Assembly (NCBI RefSeq): GCF_014237835.1
Contig: NZ_JACJVI010000002.1
Location: forward strand, 62,001-126,000
Reading direction: 5' to 3'
DNA length: 64,000 bases
Source of the DNA: Rhizobium sp. AQ_MP
GTDB lineage: Bacteria > Pseudomonadota > Alphaproteobacteria > Rhizobiales > Rhizobiaceae
The notes beneath the pieces are model-generated. The model did no database searches. It was not told the origin of the DNA and saw nothing but the letters and a program-made list of their open reading frames with translations. Position 1 is the stretch's first letter; every line of letters begins with the position of its first letter. The position numbers were made by a program, and so were the translations under genes. Positions 43,326-52,036 of the stretch are shown here, piece after piece.

Positions 43326-44482
43326 CAGCGGCGAACTCCATTTCCGAGAGGTGTGGCCGGCGTTTCCGAGGGAACGCGGCCATAGGCGTGGGGAAGCGAG
43401 ACGGTCTTCAATTCCGGCAGCACCTTGGTGCCGAAGTGAACCGCTTCGTCGATATGCGGATAACCTGACAGGATGAAGGCGCGGATGCCCATCTTCCTGT
43501 ATTCTTCCAGCTCCGACAGGATCTGGTCCGTCGAGCCGACGAGGGCGGCGCCGCAGCCGGAGCGGGCGCGGCCGATGCCGGTCCACATATGCGGCTCGAT
43601 ATAGCCGAACTGATCGGCCAATTCGCGGGCCCGAGCCTGATGGGCGACACCCAGCGAAATGGAGTCATGGGCGCGATCGCGGATCAGCTTGCCGTATTCG
43701 TCGTCGAGCTTCGAGACGATATATTCGGCGTATTCGCGTGCTTCCTTTTCCGTGTCGCGCACGATCATGTGGACGCGCAGACCGTAATCCAGCGTGCGGC
43801 CATGGGCTTCGGCGCGCGCATGCACGGCCTTCATCCGCTCCGCGAGCTGTTCCTTCTTTTCCGGCCACATCAGATAGACGTCGCATTGCGCGCCACAAAG
43901 CTCCAGCGCATCGGGGGAGTAGCCGCCGAAATAGAGGAGGGGGCCGCCATTCTGCTGGTAGGGCTTGGCCGGGTCGGTCGAAACGCCCTTGAACTGGTAG
44001 ACCTCGCCTTCGTGGTCGATCGTGTCGCGCGTCCAGGCCTGGCGCAGGATCTGCACGACTTCATGACTGCGGCGATAGCGAAAGGCGCTGTCGGCGACTT
44101 CGCCGGGGAAATCCGAGCTGATGACGTTCAGCGTCAGGCGACCCTTCAGCATGTGGTCGAGGGTCGCGACCGTGCGCGCCAGCATGATTGGCTGCATCTC
44201 GCCGCAGCGGATGGCCGCGAGCATGTTGATCTTCGACGTGATCGGCGCGCAGCCGGCGACGAAGCTCAGGGTGTCCTGACCGACCTGGTAGGAAGACGGG
44301 CAGAGGATGTTCCGAAAGCCAAGCTGCTCGGCCTTTTGCACGATGTCCGAGCAGTGCTCCCAGCTGGAGCGCAGGGTGCCATCCGGCACGCCGAGAAATT
44401 GATAATCGTCGGAGCAGAGCGCTGCGAACCACGACACTTCCGCGCCTTCGAGATCGGCCGATGTGACGGGTACGACAGTCAT
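43325..44482 (-). CDS. smoC: FMNH2-dependent SsuD-like monooxygenase, candidate SmoC (sulfoquinovose monooxygenase)
   Basis: 385 residues from the ATG at 44482 behind GGAGGAG. Bacterial luciferase-like fold with motifs seen in SsuD: RNILCPSSYQVGQDTLSFVAG, RLTLNVISSDFPGE, YFGGYSPDALELC, and a C-terminal GYPHIDEA. Such enzymes use FMNH2 and oxygen to cleave carbon-sulfur bonds, releasing sulfite. With an adjacent flavin reductase, AKR, exporter and GntR regulator, sulfoquinovose is the best substrate guess; alkanesulfonates or dimethylsulfone are alternatives. It leads the three-gene coupled set and is divergent from the regulator. Confidence 0.75.
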   Translation of the reverse strand: MTVVPVTSADLEGAEVSWFAALCSDDYQFLGVPDGTLRSSWEHCSDIVQKAEQLGFRNILCPSSYQVGQDTLSFVAGCAPITSKINMLAAIRCGEMQPIMLARTVATLDHMLKGRLTLNVISSDFPGEVADSAFRYRRSHEVVQILRQAWTRDTIDHEGEVYQFKGVSTDPAKPYQQNGGPLLYFGGYSPDALELCGAQCDVYLMWPEKKEQLAERMKAVHARAEAHGRTLDYGLRVHMIVRDTEKEAREYAEYIVSKLDDEYGKLIRDRAHDSISLGVAHQARARELADQFGYIEPHMWTGIGRARSGCGAALVGSTDQILSELEEYRKMGIRAFILSGYPHIDEAVHFGTKVLPELKTVSLPHAYGRVPSETPATPLGNGVRR

Positions 44483-44529
44483 TGAGGTCTCCTCCGGGGC
44501 TCCAACTTTCCTCTTGCGTAACACCCGCT

Positions 44530-44543
44530 TTGATGTAGATCAA
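44530..44543. promoter_or_regulatory. FNR/FixK-like box in the smoC-gntR divergent promoter
   Basis: TTGATGTAGATCAA equals the FNR/FixK consensus TTGAT-N4-ATCAA exactly. Its centre is about 54 bases upstream of the monooxygenase start, compatible with an activating site near -41.5. It may alternatively be part of the GntR operator, because further ATCAA copies follow at 44550-44554. Confidence 0.5.
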
Positions 44544-44545
44544 TA

Positions 44546-45295
44546 GTGTATCAATTTTTTTCCGGCGATACCGAAGTGCCACAGAACCCCGCAACGCCTC
44601 CGCCCGGCAGTCTTCCGATCTATGTGCAGATCACCGAGCTTCTCGTCCGCGACATCGCTGCCGGACGGCTGATCGACGGCGAAAAGCTGCCGCCCGAGCG
44701 AGAGATGGCGGAAGAACTCGGCATTGCGGTGGGGACGCTGCGCAAGGCGCTGGCCGAGTTGCAGAACCGGGGGCTTCTGGAGCGCATCCAGGGCTCCGGC
44801 AATTATGTCCGGGCGATCTCCGACCCTCAGTCGGTCTATGCGATGTTCCGGCTGGAGCTGCTGGCCGGTGGCGGTTTGCCGACGGCCGAGATCCTGTCCA
44901 TCGAGCGGCTGCCGAAGCCGGCGGGACTGCCGGCCTTCGGGACGTCTGGCGACGCGCATCGTATTCGCCGGCTGCGCCGTCTTTCCGGCAAGCCCGCAGC
45001 ACTCGAGGAAATCTGGCTCGATGGCTCCTATATCGATGCAATCGATCCCGAAGCCGTGTCGGAATCCCTTTATCTCTTCTACCGGACGAAACTGTCGCTC
45101 TGGATCGCCAGGGCAGAGGACCAGATCGGCCTCGACCATGTGCCGGACTGGGCCCCGGAGAGCTTCGGGCAGATGGCTGGAGCACCCATCGTTCACATTC
45201 AACGCATCAGCCAGGACCCGGACGGCGTGCGCGCCGAAGTCTCGCGCACCTGGCTCGACCATACCGTCGCGCGCTACGTCTCGCGGCTGAAATAA
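44546..45295 (+). CDS. GntR-family regulator with UTRA-type domain
   Basis: 249 residues if the GTG at 44546 is used; a GTG at 44576 is an alternative and would leave room for the palindrome as operator. HTH with LPPEREMAEELGIAVGTLRKALAEL near residues 48-72 and a C-terminal HutC/UTRA-like effector domain. It likely senses a pathway sugar and controls the divergent monooxygenase operon and the downstream Gfo/Idh/MocA gene. Confidence 0.84.
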   Translation: MYQFFSGDTEVPQNPATPPPGSLPIYVQITELLVRDIAAGRLIDGEKLPPEREMAEELGIAVGTLRKALAELQNRGLLERIQGSGNYVRAISDPQSVYAMFRLELLAGGGLPTAEILSIERLPKPAGLPAFGTSGDAHRIRRLRRLSGKPAALEEIWLDGSYIDAIDPEAVSESLYLFYRTKLSLWIARAEDQIGLDHVPDWAPESFGQMAGAPIVHIQRISQDPDGVRAEVSRTWLDHTVARYVSRLK

Positions 45296-45297
45296 AG

Positions 45298-45315
45298 GGG
45301 CCGCGAGCGCGGCCC
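45298..45315 (+). terminator. Short GC hairpin between the regulator and oxidoreductase genes
   Basis: GGGCCGCG and CGCGGCCC pair perfectly around AG, 3 bases after the regulator stop and just before the ribosome site of the next gene. No T-run; it may dampen read-through. Confidence 0.45.
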
Positions 45316-45331
45316 GACCCAGGAGGAAAGA

Positions 45332-46447
45332 GTGGCAGGATTGAATTACGGGATCATCGGTTGCGGCATGATGGGGCAGGAGCACCTGCGCAACATCGCG
45401 CTTCTGGAGGACGCGTCGGTTGCGGCGATCTTCGAGCCGGATGCCGGCATGCAGGCGCTCTCTGCCCAGGCGGTGCCTGAGGCGCAGATGGTCGGTTCGA
45501 TCGAAGAACTACTGGCCGTCAGGGAAGTAAACTGCCTGCTGATTGCCAGCCCCAACTATCTGCATCTGGAGCAGCTGGAAAAGATCGCCGCGATCCGGCC
45601 GCTGCCGGTTCTCGTGGAGAAGCCGCTGTTCACCGATCCCGCCGATGCACCCCGCCTTGCCGCTCTGCGCGCGGCCTATCCGGCGCCGATCTGGGTGGCG
45701 ATGGAATATCGCTACATGCCGCCGGTCGCGCGGATGATCGATGAGGCAGAGGACGCCACCGGTGGCATCCGCATGCTGACGATCCGCGAGCACCGCTTTC
45801 CTTTCCTCGAAAAGGTCGGCGATTGGAACCGCTTCAACCGCAATACCGGCGGGACGCTGGTCGAGAAATGCTGCCACTTCTTCGATCTGATGCGTCATAT
45901 CCTGAAATCCGATCCGGTGCGCGTGATGGCCTCTGGCGGACAGTCGGTAAACCATCTGGACGAGGTTTACGACGGTCAACAGTCCGACATCTGGGACAAT
46001 GCCTATGTCATCGTCGACTTCGCCTCCGGGGCGCGTGCCATGCTCGAACTCTGCATGTTCGCCGAAGGGGCGCGCTATCAGGAAGAGATCTCGGCTATCG
46101 GGCCCAAGGGCAAGATTGAATGCCTGGTGCCTGGTCCCGGGCGCTTCTGGCCGGAGCATCTCGGCGAGCCGCCGATCGCCCAGGTGATCGTCTCGCCGCG
46201 CGATCCGAAGGGGCCGCGCATGGTCGAGATACCCGTCGATCCGCAATTGCTCGAGGCCGGCGACCATAATGGGTCGACCTTCTATCAGCATCAGCGTTTT
46301 CAGCGTGCCGTTCGTGGGGAGCAGTCGGTCGAGGTTGCGCTGCAGGACGGCTGGTGGGCGGTCGCGATGGGGCTTGCGGCGCAGCGCTCGGCTGAGACCG
46401 GGCAGGCTGTGACTTTTCCTCTGTCATTCTCTCCGAAGACGCTCTGA
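45332..46447 (+). CDS. Gfo/Idh/MocA-family protein, possible NAD-dependent glycosidase or sugar oxidoreductase
   Basis: 371 residues from a GTG at 45332 behind AGGAGGAAAG. N-terminal Rossmann motif GIIGCGMMG (7-15), EKP at 96-98 and the second-domain motif GGTLVEKCCHFFDLMR (173-188 region), where the usual Asp-Gly-His is replaced by Glu178-Lys-Cys-Cys-His182. It sits in a sulfosugar-like locus that has no GH31 sulfoquinovosidase. NAD-dependent sulfoquinovosidases (GH188) share this fold, so it may release sulfoquinovose from its glycosides. A plain sugar dehydrogenase is the alternative. Confidence 0.72.
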   Translation: MAGLNYGIIGCGMMGQEHLRNIALLEDASVAAIFEPDAGMQALSAQAVPEAQMVGSIEELLAVREVNCLLIASPNYLHLEQLEKIAAIRPLPVLVEKPLFTDPADAPRLAALRAAYPAPIWVAMEYRYMPPVARMIDEAEDATGGIRMLTIREHRFPFLEKVGDWNRFNRNTGGTLVEKCCHFFDLMRHILKSDPVRVMASGGQSVNHLDEVYDGQQSDIWDNAYVIVDFASGARAMLELCMFAEGARYQEEISAIGPKGKIECLVPGPGRFWPEHLGEPPIAQVIVSPRDPKGPRMVEIPVDPQLLEAGDHNGSTFYQHQRFQRAVRGEQSVEVALQDGWWAVAMGLAAQRSAETGQAVTFPLSFSPKTL

Positions 46448-46464
46448 GCCCTGCGGCCCGGAAC

Positions 46465-46485
46465 ACCCGATACCAAAGATCGGGT
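46465..46485 (+). terminator. Weak hairpin after the Gfo/Idh/MocA gene
   Basis: ACCCGAT and ATCGGGT form a 7-bp stem with a 7-base loop, 18 bases past the stop. No clear T-run follows, so the call is tentative. Confidence 0.45.
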
Positions 46486-46543
46486 CGAACATTTTCACGG
46501 CTGCGGCGTTGGGCTTTTCCTACCCATGTAAGGAGAAAGCGCT

Positions 46544-48313
46544 TTGAGCCAATATCGTTTCGGCCCCGTTATCGAAGATGACGGGGTTCTTTTCCGGCTA
46601 TGGGCGCCGCGTTGCGAGGCCGTCTTGCTGGAGGTCGATGGTGGTGCATCGATGGGCATGGAACGGCGTGACAAGGGCTGGTTCCATGTGAAGGTTGAAG
46701 GCGCCGGGCATGGAACGAGATATCGGTTCCGTCTCCCTGACGGCTCGCTCGTCTCGGATCCGGCAAGCCGCCATCAGCCTGAGGACGTCCTCGGGCCCAG
46801 CGAGGTGATCGATCCTGCGACTTTCCGGGCCCGCGACCCTCTCTGGCGCGGGCGCCCGTGGGCCGACATGGTCATCTACGAACTGCATGTCGGCACGTTT
46901 ACGGAGGAGGGGAGTTTTCGAGCGGTGATCGGCAAACTGAATCACCTGAACAGGCTCGGCATTACTGCCATTCAGATCATGCCGATTGCAGACTTTCCCG
47001 GCCGCTGGAACTGGGGTTATGACGGTGTCCTGCCTTATGCCCCGGACAGTCGATATGGACGGCCAGAGGATCTCGCGGAGCTCATTCAGGCAGCCCATAA
47101 GAGGGGCATCTCCGTCTTCCTCGATGTGGTCTACAATCATTTCGGCCCCTCCGGGAATCTGTTGCCCGCCTATGCCCCGTTGTTCTCGCCCCACCACCAG
47201 ACGCCATGGGGCGACGGCATCAATTTCGATGATCAACAGAACGAGGAGGTGCGGGCGTTTCTCATCGAGAACGCCCTGTACTGGATTGAAGCGTTTCAGT
47301 GTGACGGGCTGAGACTCGATGCGGTGCATGCGATCAAGGACGATAGCGAGCCGCATTTCCTGAACGAGCTTGCGACACGCGTGCGGGAGAGGTTCGTCGA
47401 TCGCCACGTTCATCTGATTGTCGAGAATGAACAGAATGATCCTCGTCTTCTGGACCGAGACCACAGAGGGAGATCCTCCCTTTTCGATGCACAATGGAAC
47501 GACGACATGCATCATGCCCTGCATGTTGCGACCACAGGCGAGACATTCGGATACTACGCGGACTATGCGGATGCCGGTGCAGCGCTGGCGAAGGCTCTCG
47601 CAGAGGGCTTCGTCTACCAGGGCGACGTGATGCCCTATAGTGGTGAACGACGAGGCCGTCCGAGTGCGCATTTGCCGCCTTCGGCCTTCATCTCTTTTCT
47701 TCATAATCACGACCAGATCGGCAACCGGGCCAAGGGAGACAGGGTAAAGGCCGCGCTCCCCGAACAGGCGCTCGCGTTTGCTGTCTCGCTGACGCTGTTG
47801 TCTCCACAAATTCCCATGCTGTTCATGGGCGATGAATGGTGCTCCCAACGGCCCTTTCCCTATTTCTGTGACTTCGACGACGAGTTGAATGCGGCCGTGC
47901 GTGAGGGGCGCCGGACAGAACTGTCGAAGATTCCAGGTTTCGCTGGTGATGATCTGCTGGATCCGACCGCGCAGGACACGTTCCACTCAGCGCGCGTCGA
48001 TTGGGAGCAGGCGTCCTCGGAGCCGGGCTCCGTGTGGGTGGATCGCTACAGGCAACTGATCGCGTTGCGTCGCGAACGGGTCATTCCATTGATGTCATTC
48101 ATGCGAAAGGGAGGCCATTACGCTCTGGATGGTGGTGCCATCCGCGTCGAGTGGCCTCTGGAAGACGGGCGTCGATATGTGCTCGTCGCCAATCCGACTC
48201 CGGAGGCTGTTGCCACAGGACTGGAAAGTGATCTGGTCGATGTGGTCTATGCGCTGGGCGACCACCGACCGGGCATTCTCGGGCCTTGGTCACTTGTCTT
48301 CAGCACCAGCTGA
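46544..48313 (+). CDS. treZ: Malto-oligosyltrehalose trehalohydrolase
   Basis: Releases trehalose from maltooligosyl-trehalose. 589 residues from a TTG at 46544 behind AAGGAGAAA. N-terminal CBM48-like domain (FRLWAPRCEAVLLEVDG), GH13 barrel with nucleophile Asp259 (DGLRLDAVHAI), acid/base Glu294 (VENEQND) and Asp390 (HNHDQIGNR), and the TreZ-type W-WGYDGVLPYAPDSRYG near residue 157. No treY or treX partner is visible nearby, so the enzyme either works with genes elsewhere or acts alone on unknown alpha-glucans. Confidence 0.88.
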   Translation: MSQYRFGPVIEDDGVLFRLWAPRCEAVLLEVDGGASMGMERRDKGWFHVKVEGAGHGTRYRFRLPDGSLVSDPASRHQPEDVLGPSEVIDPATFRARDPLWRGRPWADMVIYELHVGTFTEEGSFRAVIGKLNHLNRLGITAIQIMPIADFPGRWNWGYDGVLPYAPDSRYGRPEDLAELIQAAHKRGISVFLDVVYNHFGPSGNLLPAYAPLFSPHHQTPWGDGINFDDQQNEEVRAFLIENALYWIEAFQCDGLRLDAVHAIKDDSEPHFLNELATRVRERFVDRHVHLIVENEQNDPRLLDRDHRGRSSLFDAQWNDDMHHALHVATTGETFGYYADYADAGAALAKALAEGFVYQGDVMPYSGERRGRPSAHLPPSAFISFLHNHDQIGNRAKGDRVKAALPEQALAFAVSLTLLSPQIPMLFMGDEWCSQRPFPYFCDFDDELNAAVREGRRTELSKIPGFAGDDLLDPTAQDTFHSARVDWEQASSEPGSVWVDRYRQLIALRRERVIPLMSFMRKGGHYALDGGAIRVEWPLEDGRRYVLVANPTPEAVATGLESDLVDVVYALGDHRPGILGPWSLVFSTS

Positions 48314-48348
48314 TCACAAGCCAAAGTGGCTGGAGGCGTGCCGGGTGA

Positions 48349-49266
48349 TCATACCCCCATCTTGTCGGCCAGGTGCATGACTTCAAGCGCCGACTTTGCC
48401 ACCATGTCCGCGCCAATGCTGCCGAAGGCTTGCGGATTTTTCATCACTGCCGGACCACCGACCGCGATCTTCATCGCGCTCAGGCCACGATTGGATTGGA
48501 TTCGGCTGATGGCAGCGGCGCATTCGTCAACTTCGTCGACACGCCCGACCGAGATGCCGAGAAGGCTGTAGGAAGAATTCGAAAGGCGCATGTAAAGGCT
48601 GTCGTTGAGTTCGAGGTCGGCTCCCCCATCGACATCCCACCCCATGTCGCGGAAACAGGAAGCGACAATCGACACGCCAATGGTGTGCAATGCGCCTTGG
48701 GTCCGCGCGAGAAGCACGCGGCGCGCTTTCTGACGTTCCCGGATGGTCTGGCTGCGGTTCTGCGACAGATGGTTGACGATCATCCCGAGCCGTGTGGATG
48801 CCACGGCCACCTGAATGAAATCGGTCTCGTCGTTGCACCAGAGCCGGCCGAGATGTGCAGCCACAGGCGAAAAGAGCTGGATGGCAAGGGTGTGCATCGG
48901 CAGGTCACTGCGCTGCAATTCCTCGATCATCTCTCGGTGGCCACGCGGATCCGGCTGGATCAGTGCTTGTGTCAGGGCCGCACGAAAGGCAATCGCCTTG
49001 TCGGTACCTGGCAGTTCTCTTGCTTTCGGATCCAGTTCCGGATGCAGGTGAAAGTCGAATTCGGGCGGGGTCTCGCCGTCACGCAGCCCCGCGGTCAGTT
49101 CCGTGTGACTCGCACTCACCAGCCGAGGCACAGCCCCGCGAATAGCGCTTTCGAGAATGCGCTGTTCGAGGCTTGTCAGCTTTGCATCGGCCTTAGACGT
49201 TCCAGACTTGCCGTCGGCCCTCGCCGGAGGTTCTCCCGAGCGCGGCCCGTCATTGTCACCCGCCAT
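48349..49266 (-). CDS. AerR/PpaA-like B12-binding photosynthesis regulator (first copy)
   Basis: 305 residues from the ATG at 49266, which has GGGAGGGTGAC upstream; an ATG at 49305 is possible. The N-terminal about 40 residues are charged and low in order. Residues 95-180 form a B12-binding-2-like helical module (RLWCNDETDFIQVAVASTRL), and 180-300 a Rossmann-like B12 domain with His194 in GALHTIG, at the spot where AerR binds cobalamin through His. It is convergent with treZ. A second, more typical member lies at 57794-58747. Likely an antirepressor of PpsR or a light sensor. Confidence 0.75.
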   Translation of the reverse strand: MAGDNDGPRSGEPPARADGKSGTSKADAKLTSLEQRILESAIRGAVPRLVSASHTELTAGLRDGETPPEFDFHLHPELDPKARELPGTDKAIAFRAALTQALIQPDPRGHREMIEELQRSDLPMHTLAIQLFSPVAAHLGRLWCNDETDFIQVAVASTRLGMIVNHLSQNRSQTIRERQKARRVLLARTQGALHTIGVSIVASCFRDMGWDVDGGADLELNDSLYMRLSNSSYSLLGISVGRVDEVDECAAAISRIQSNRGLSAMKIAVGGPAVMKNPQAFGSIGADMVAKSALEVMHLADKMGV

Positions 49267-49388
49267 GTCACCCTCCCGGTCGTCGGTTTGGGCGGATCCG
49301 CTCATCCCGATCCGACATTACCGCATTCCTGTGCTCTCGCCAAACCTAACGTAGTCTTATACGCGACGAAGCTCCCAATAGTTTAGTA

Positions 49389-51278
49389 TCAGCGATCTTC
49401 CGCACGGTGCAGTCGTGTCGTCAGCTCCTGCTGCCCCGCCCTTCCGGTGCGGCGAACATCGCTGGTTGGACGCTGGCTTCCGAGCCCGTTGCGCGCGGCT
49501 GCGGCAATGTGGCGGGCGGTCAATTTGGCTTCCTCGTACATGTCTTCGGGGCTCGCCTGGGCGATGAACGTGTCGGGCAAGGTCAGGGTGCGCAGGGCGC
49601 AACGTCCGTCCAGCAGGCCGCGATTCGCAAGATGATGCAGCACAAGCGCTCCGAAACCGCCCGTGGAACCCTCTTCGACAGTGACCAGAACGGCATGGTT
49701 GTTGACGAGTTCTGCCAGAAGTGCGGTGTCGAGAGGTTTTGCAAATCGTGCGTCGGCGACCGTGACCGATGTTCCCTCCAACGACAGCAGCCGGCGTGCC
49801 TTTACGCAGTCAGCAAGCCGGGTGCCGAAGGATAAAATGGCGACGTCGCTTCCTTGCTCGACGATCCGGCCGCGACCGATGGGCAATATTTCTCCGTTTT
49901 TCGGCAAAGGAATGCCCGTACCCTCGCCGCGTGGATAGCGAAAGGCGATGGGCCCTTGATCATGAGCTGCTGCGGTTGCCACCATGTGGACGAGTTCGGC
50001 CTCGTCACTTGCAGCCATGACCGTGAAGCCTGGCAGGTTGGCCAGGTATACAACGTCGAAGGCGCCCGCATGGGTGGGACCGTCAGCCCCGACCAGTCCC
50101 GCCCGGTCAATCGCGAAGCGGACCGGAAGTTGCTGGAGGGCCACGTCATGGACGATCTGGTCGTATGCGCGCTGCAGGAATGTCGAGTAGATGGCACAGA
50201 AGGGCTTCATGCCGCTTGCCGCCAGGCCCGCTGCGAAGGTCACTGCATGCTGTTCAGCGATCCCGACATCAAAGGCACGATCAGGGAACGCAGCCTGGAA
50301 CCTGTCCAAGCCCGTGCCGGTCGCCATGGCTGCCGTGATCGCCACGATGCGATCGTCCGACTTTGCTTCCTCGACCAAGGCCTCGGCAAACACCTTCGTG
50401 TAGCTTGGTGCCTTCGCCTGCACCTTGGTCTGGGTCCCGGTCGCAACGTCGAAGGGATTGACGCCATGATATTTGTCGGCGGCCCGTTCTGCCGGTGGGT
50501 AACCCGCGCCCTTTCGGGTAACGACATGCAGGAACACCGGGCCATCCTGCTCATCGCGTATTTCGCTCAGAAGCGGAAGCAGTCGGTCGAGATCGTGTCC
50601 ATCGATCGGACCGCGATAGTCGAAACCGAAATTCTGGAACAGGTTGTTCGTGTTCGCCCCACTTCTCTGCCTGATGTCAGCGAGATGGTCGGAAAGGGCA
50701 CCCGTGGATGCGGATATCGACATGTCATTGTCATTGAGGATGACTATCAGCCGCCGACCTGATGTGCCGACGTTGTTCATCGCCTCGAAGGCCATCCCGG
50801 CGGACATCGCACCGTCACCGATGATGCAGACTACATGACCCTCTTCTCCCTTCAGATCGCGTGCCGTGGCAAAGCCCATGCCAGCCGAGATCGATGTGGA
50901 GGAATGGGCTGCGCCGAAGGGGTCGAATTCGCTCTCCTGGCGGCGGGTGAAGCCGGACAAGCCGTTCTTCTTGCGCAGGCTATGCATACGCTCGCGGCGT
51001 CCGGTCAGGATCTTGTGCGGATAACACTGATGACTGACATCCCAGATGATCGTGTCGCGTGGAGCAGAGAAGGTGGCGTGGATGGCCACCGTCAGTTCAA
51101 TCACACCCAAGCTGGAGCCAAGGTGGCCGCCGGTTTCGGAGACAATCCGCAAGGTTTCGCCGCGCAATTCCTCTGCGAGGCGACAGAGCGCGGCATGGTC
51201 CATGGCTTTCAGATCAAGGGGAACGCGCACCTGGTCGAGCAATGGGGTGGCGACGTCATTCGCAAAAGAAAAACCCAC
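49389..51278 (-). CDS. dxs: 1-deoxy-D-xylulose-5-phosphate synthase
   Basis: Condenses pyruvate and glyceraldehyde 3-phosphate, the first step of the MEP pathway that feeds carotenoid and phytyl/geranylgeranyl tails. 629 residues from a GTG at 51278 behind GGAGAG. Motifs GGHLGSSLG, the thiamine site [21 protein letters not shown], and [13 protein letters not shown] with the transketolase C-terminal domain. Being inside the photosynthesis cluster with a PpsR box upstream, it is probably a dedicated second copy; the housekeeping dxs would lie elsewhere. Confidence 0.93.
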   Translation of the reverse strand: MGFSFANDVATPLLDQVRVPLDLKAMDHAALCRLAEELRGETLRIVSETGGHLGSSLGVIELTVAIHATFSAPRDTIIWDVSHQCYPHKILTGRRERMHSLRKKNGLSGFTRRQESEFDPFGAAHSSTSISAGMGFATARDLKGEEGHVVCIIGDGAMSAGMAFEAMNNVGTSGRRLIVILNDNDMSISASTGALSDHLADIRQRSGANTNNLFQNFGFDYRGPIDGHDLDRLLPLLSEIRDEQDGPVFLHVVTRKGAGYPPAERAADKYHGVNPFDVATGTQTKVQAKAPSYTKVFAEALVEEAKSDDRIVAITAAMATGTGLDRFQAAFPDRAFDVGIAEQHAVTFAAGLAASGMKPFCAIYSTFLQRAYDQIVHDVALQQLPVRFAIDRAGLVGADGPTHAGAFDVVYLANLPGFTVMAASDEAELVHMVATAAAHDQGPIAFRYPRGEGTGIPLPKNGEILPIGRGRIVEQGSDVAILSFGTRLADCVKARRLLSLEGTSVTVADARFAKPLDTALLAELVNNHAVLVTVEEGSTGGFGALVLHHLANRGLLDGRCALRTLTLPDTFIAQASPEDMYEEAKLTARHIAAAARNGLGSQRPTSDVRRTGRAGQQELTTRLHRAEDR

Positions 51279-51409
51279 TGCGCTCTCCTCCCACGAAAGA
51301 GCCCAATCCTCACGGGTCCGCTGTCGATTCCAGTGCCGAATTGGCGCTTGTGGACGGCGGTTGCCGAAGAATGGTGCAAGAAGTGTATATTCGGAGAAGA
51401 CGAGCGATA

Positions 51410-51427
51410 TGTAAACTTTTTTTTACA
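51410..51427 (-). promoter_or_regulatory. PpsR/CrtJ box upstream of dxs
   Basis: TGTAAACTTTTTTTTACA fits the PpsR/CrtJ consensus TGT-N12-ACA exactly, 132 bases upstream of the dxs start. It predicts aerobic repression of isoprenoid precursor synthesis together with bacteriochlorophyll genes. Confidence 0.65.
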
Positions 51428-51482
51428 CTTTTGCTTCGAATTCCGCCGGGCATGGTTGCCCGGCGGATTTTTGTAGGCTCGA

Positions 51483-51869
51483 TCAGGGGGCCGGATGCGC
51501 CTTCAGATAGGCGATGACGTCGGCGATCTCCTTCGGATCCTTCAGGCCTGCAAATGCCATACGGGTGCCTTTTACGACGCCGCGCGGGTTTTCCAGATAG
51601 GCCGCCAGCGTTGCCTCATCCCACACCTTGCCTGCGCCATAATCCACCATCGCCTTCGAATATTTGAAGCCTTCGGCAACGCCGGGCTGGCGACCGATCA
51701 CGCCTTGCAGGGAAGGTCCGACCTTGTGCTTGGCGTCTGCCACGTTGTGACAGGCGCTGCACTTCTTGAACACCGCTTCACCAGCCGCGGCATCGCCTTC
51801 CTGGGCGAAGGCGCTTGTAGACAGCAGGAGTGCTGCGGCTGTGCATGCGGCTGCTAATATCCTCGACAT
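51483..51869 (-). CDS. cycA: Cytochrome c2-type soluble electron carrier
   Basis: 128 residues from the ATG at 51869 behind GGGAGGTTAC. Signal peptide ending SAFAQ (about residue 23). Heme motif CSACH at 37-41 and axial Met104 in TRMAFAG give a class I cytochrome c of c2/c550 size. Next to photosynthesis genes, it would shuttle electrons between cytochrome bc1 and the reaction centre in the periplasm. Divergent from tspO. Confidence 0.9.
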   Translation of the reverse strand: MSRILAAACTAAALLLSTSAFAQEGDAAAGEAVFKKCSACHNVADAKHKVGPSLQGVIGRQPGVAEGFKYSKAMVDYGAGKVWDEATLAAYLENPRGVVKGTRMAFAGLKDPKEIADVIAYLKAHPAP

Positions 51870-51905
51870 GTGTAACCTCCCATGGCATCGCGGATGAAAA
51901 TCATA

Positions 51906-51923
51906 TGTAGTGCTGGCATGACA
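51906..51923. promoter_or_regulatory. Possible weak PpsR box between cycA and tspO
   Basis: TGTAGTGCTGGCATGACA keeps TGT-N12-ACA but the inner arms are poorly symmetrical. It lies in the divergent promoter of cycA and tspO. This could be chance; it is listed because of its position. Confidence 0.3.
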
Positions 51924-52036
51924 TTCGACCATTCCGGACAAGCCGGCCAATGGTTCGCCTCGGGTCACGGGACCGTCATGGAACCGGACGCAGGCCATAA
52001 GCATACTGTATACGAAACCAACCCCGGAGCCGGATC

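Noticed and set aside
52010-52025. TGTATACG sequence near the tspO start as a possible PpsR or GntR site
   Set aside because: Neither the spacing nor the second half-site of a known motif is present.
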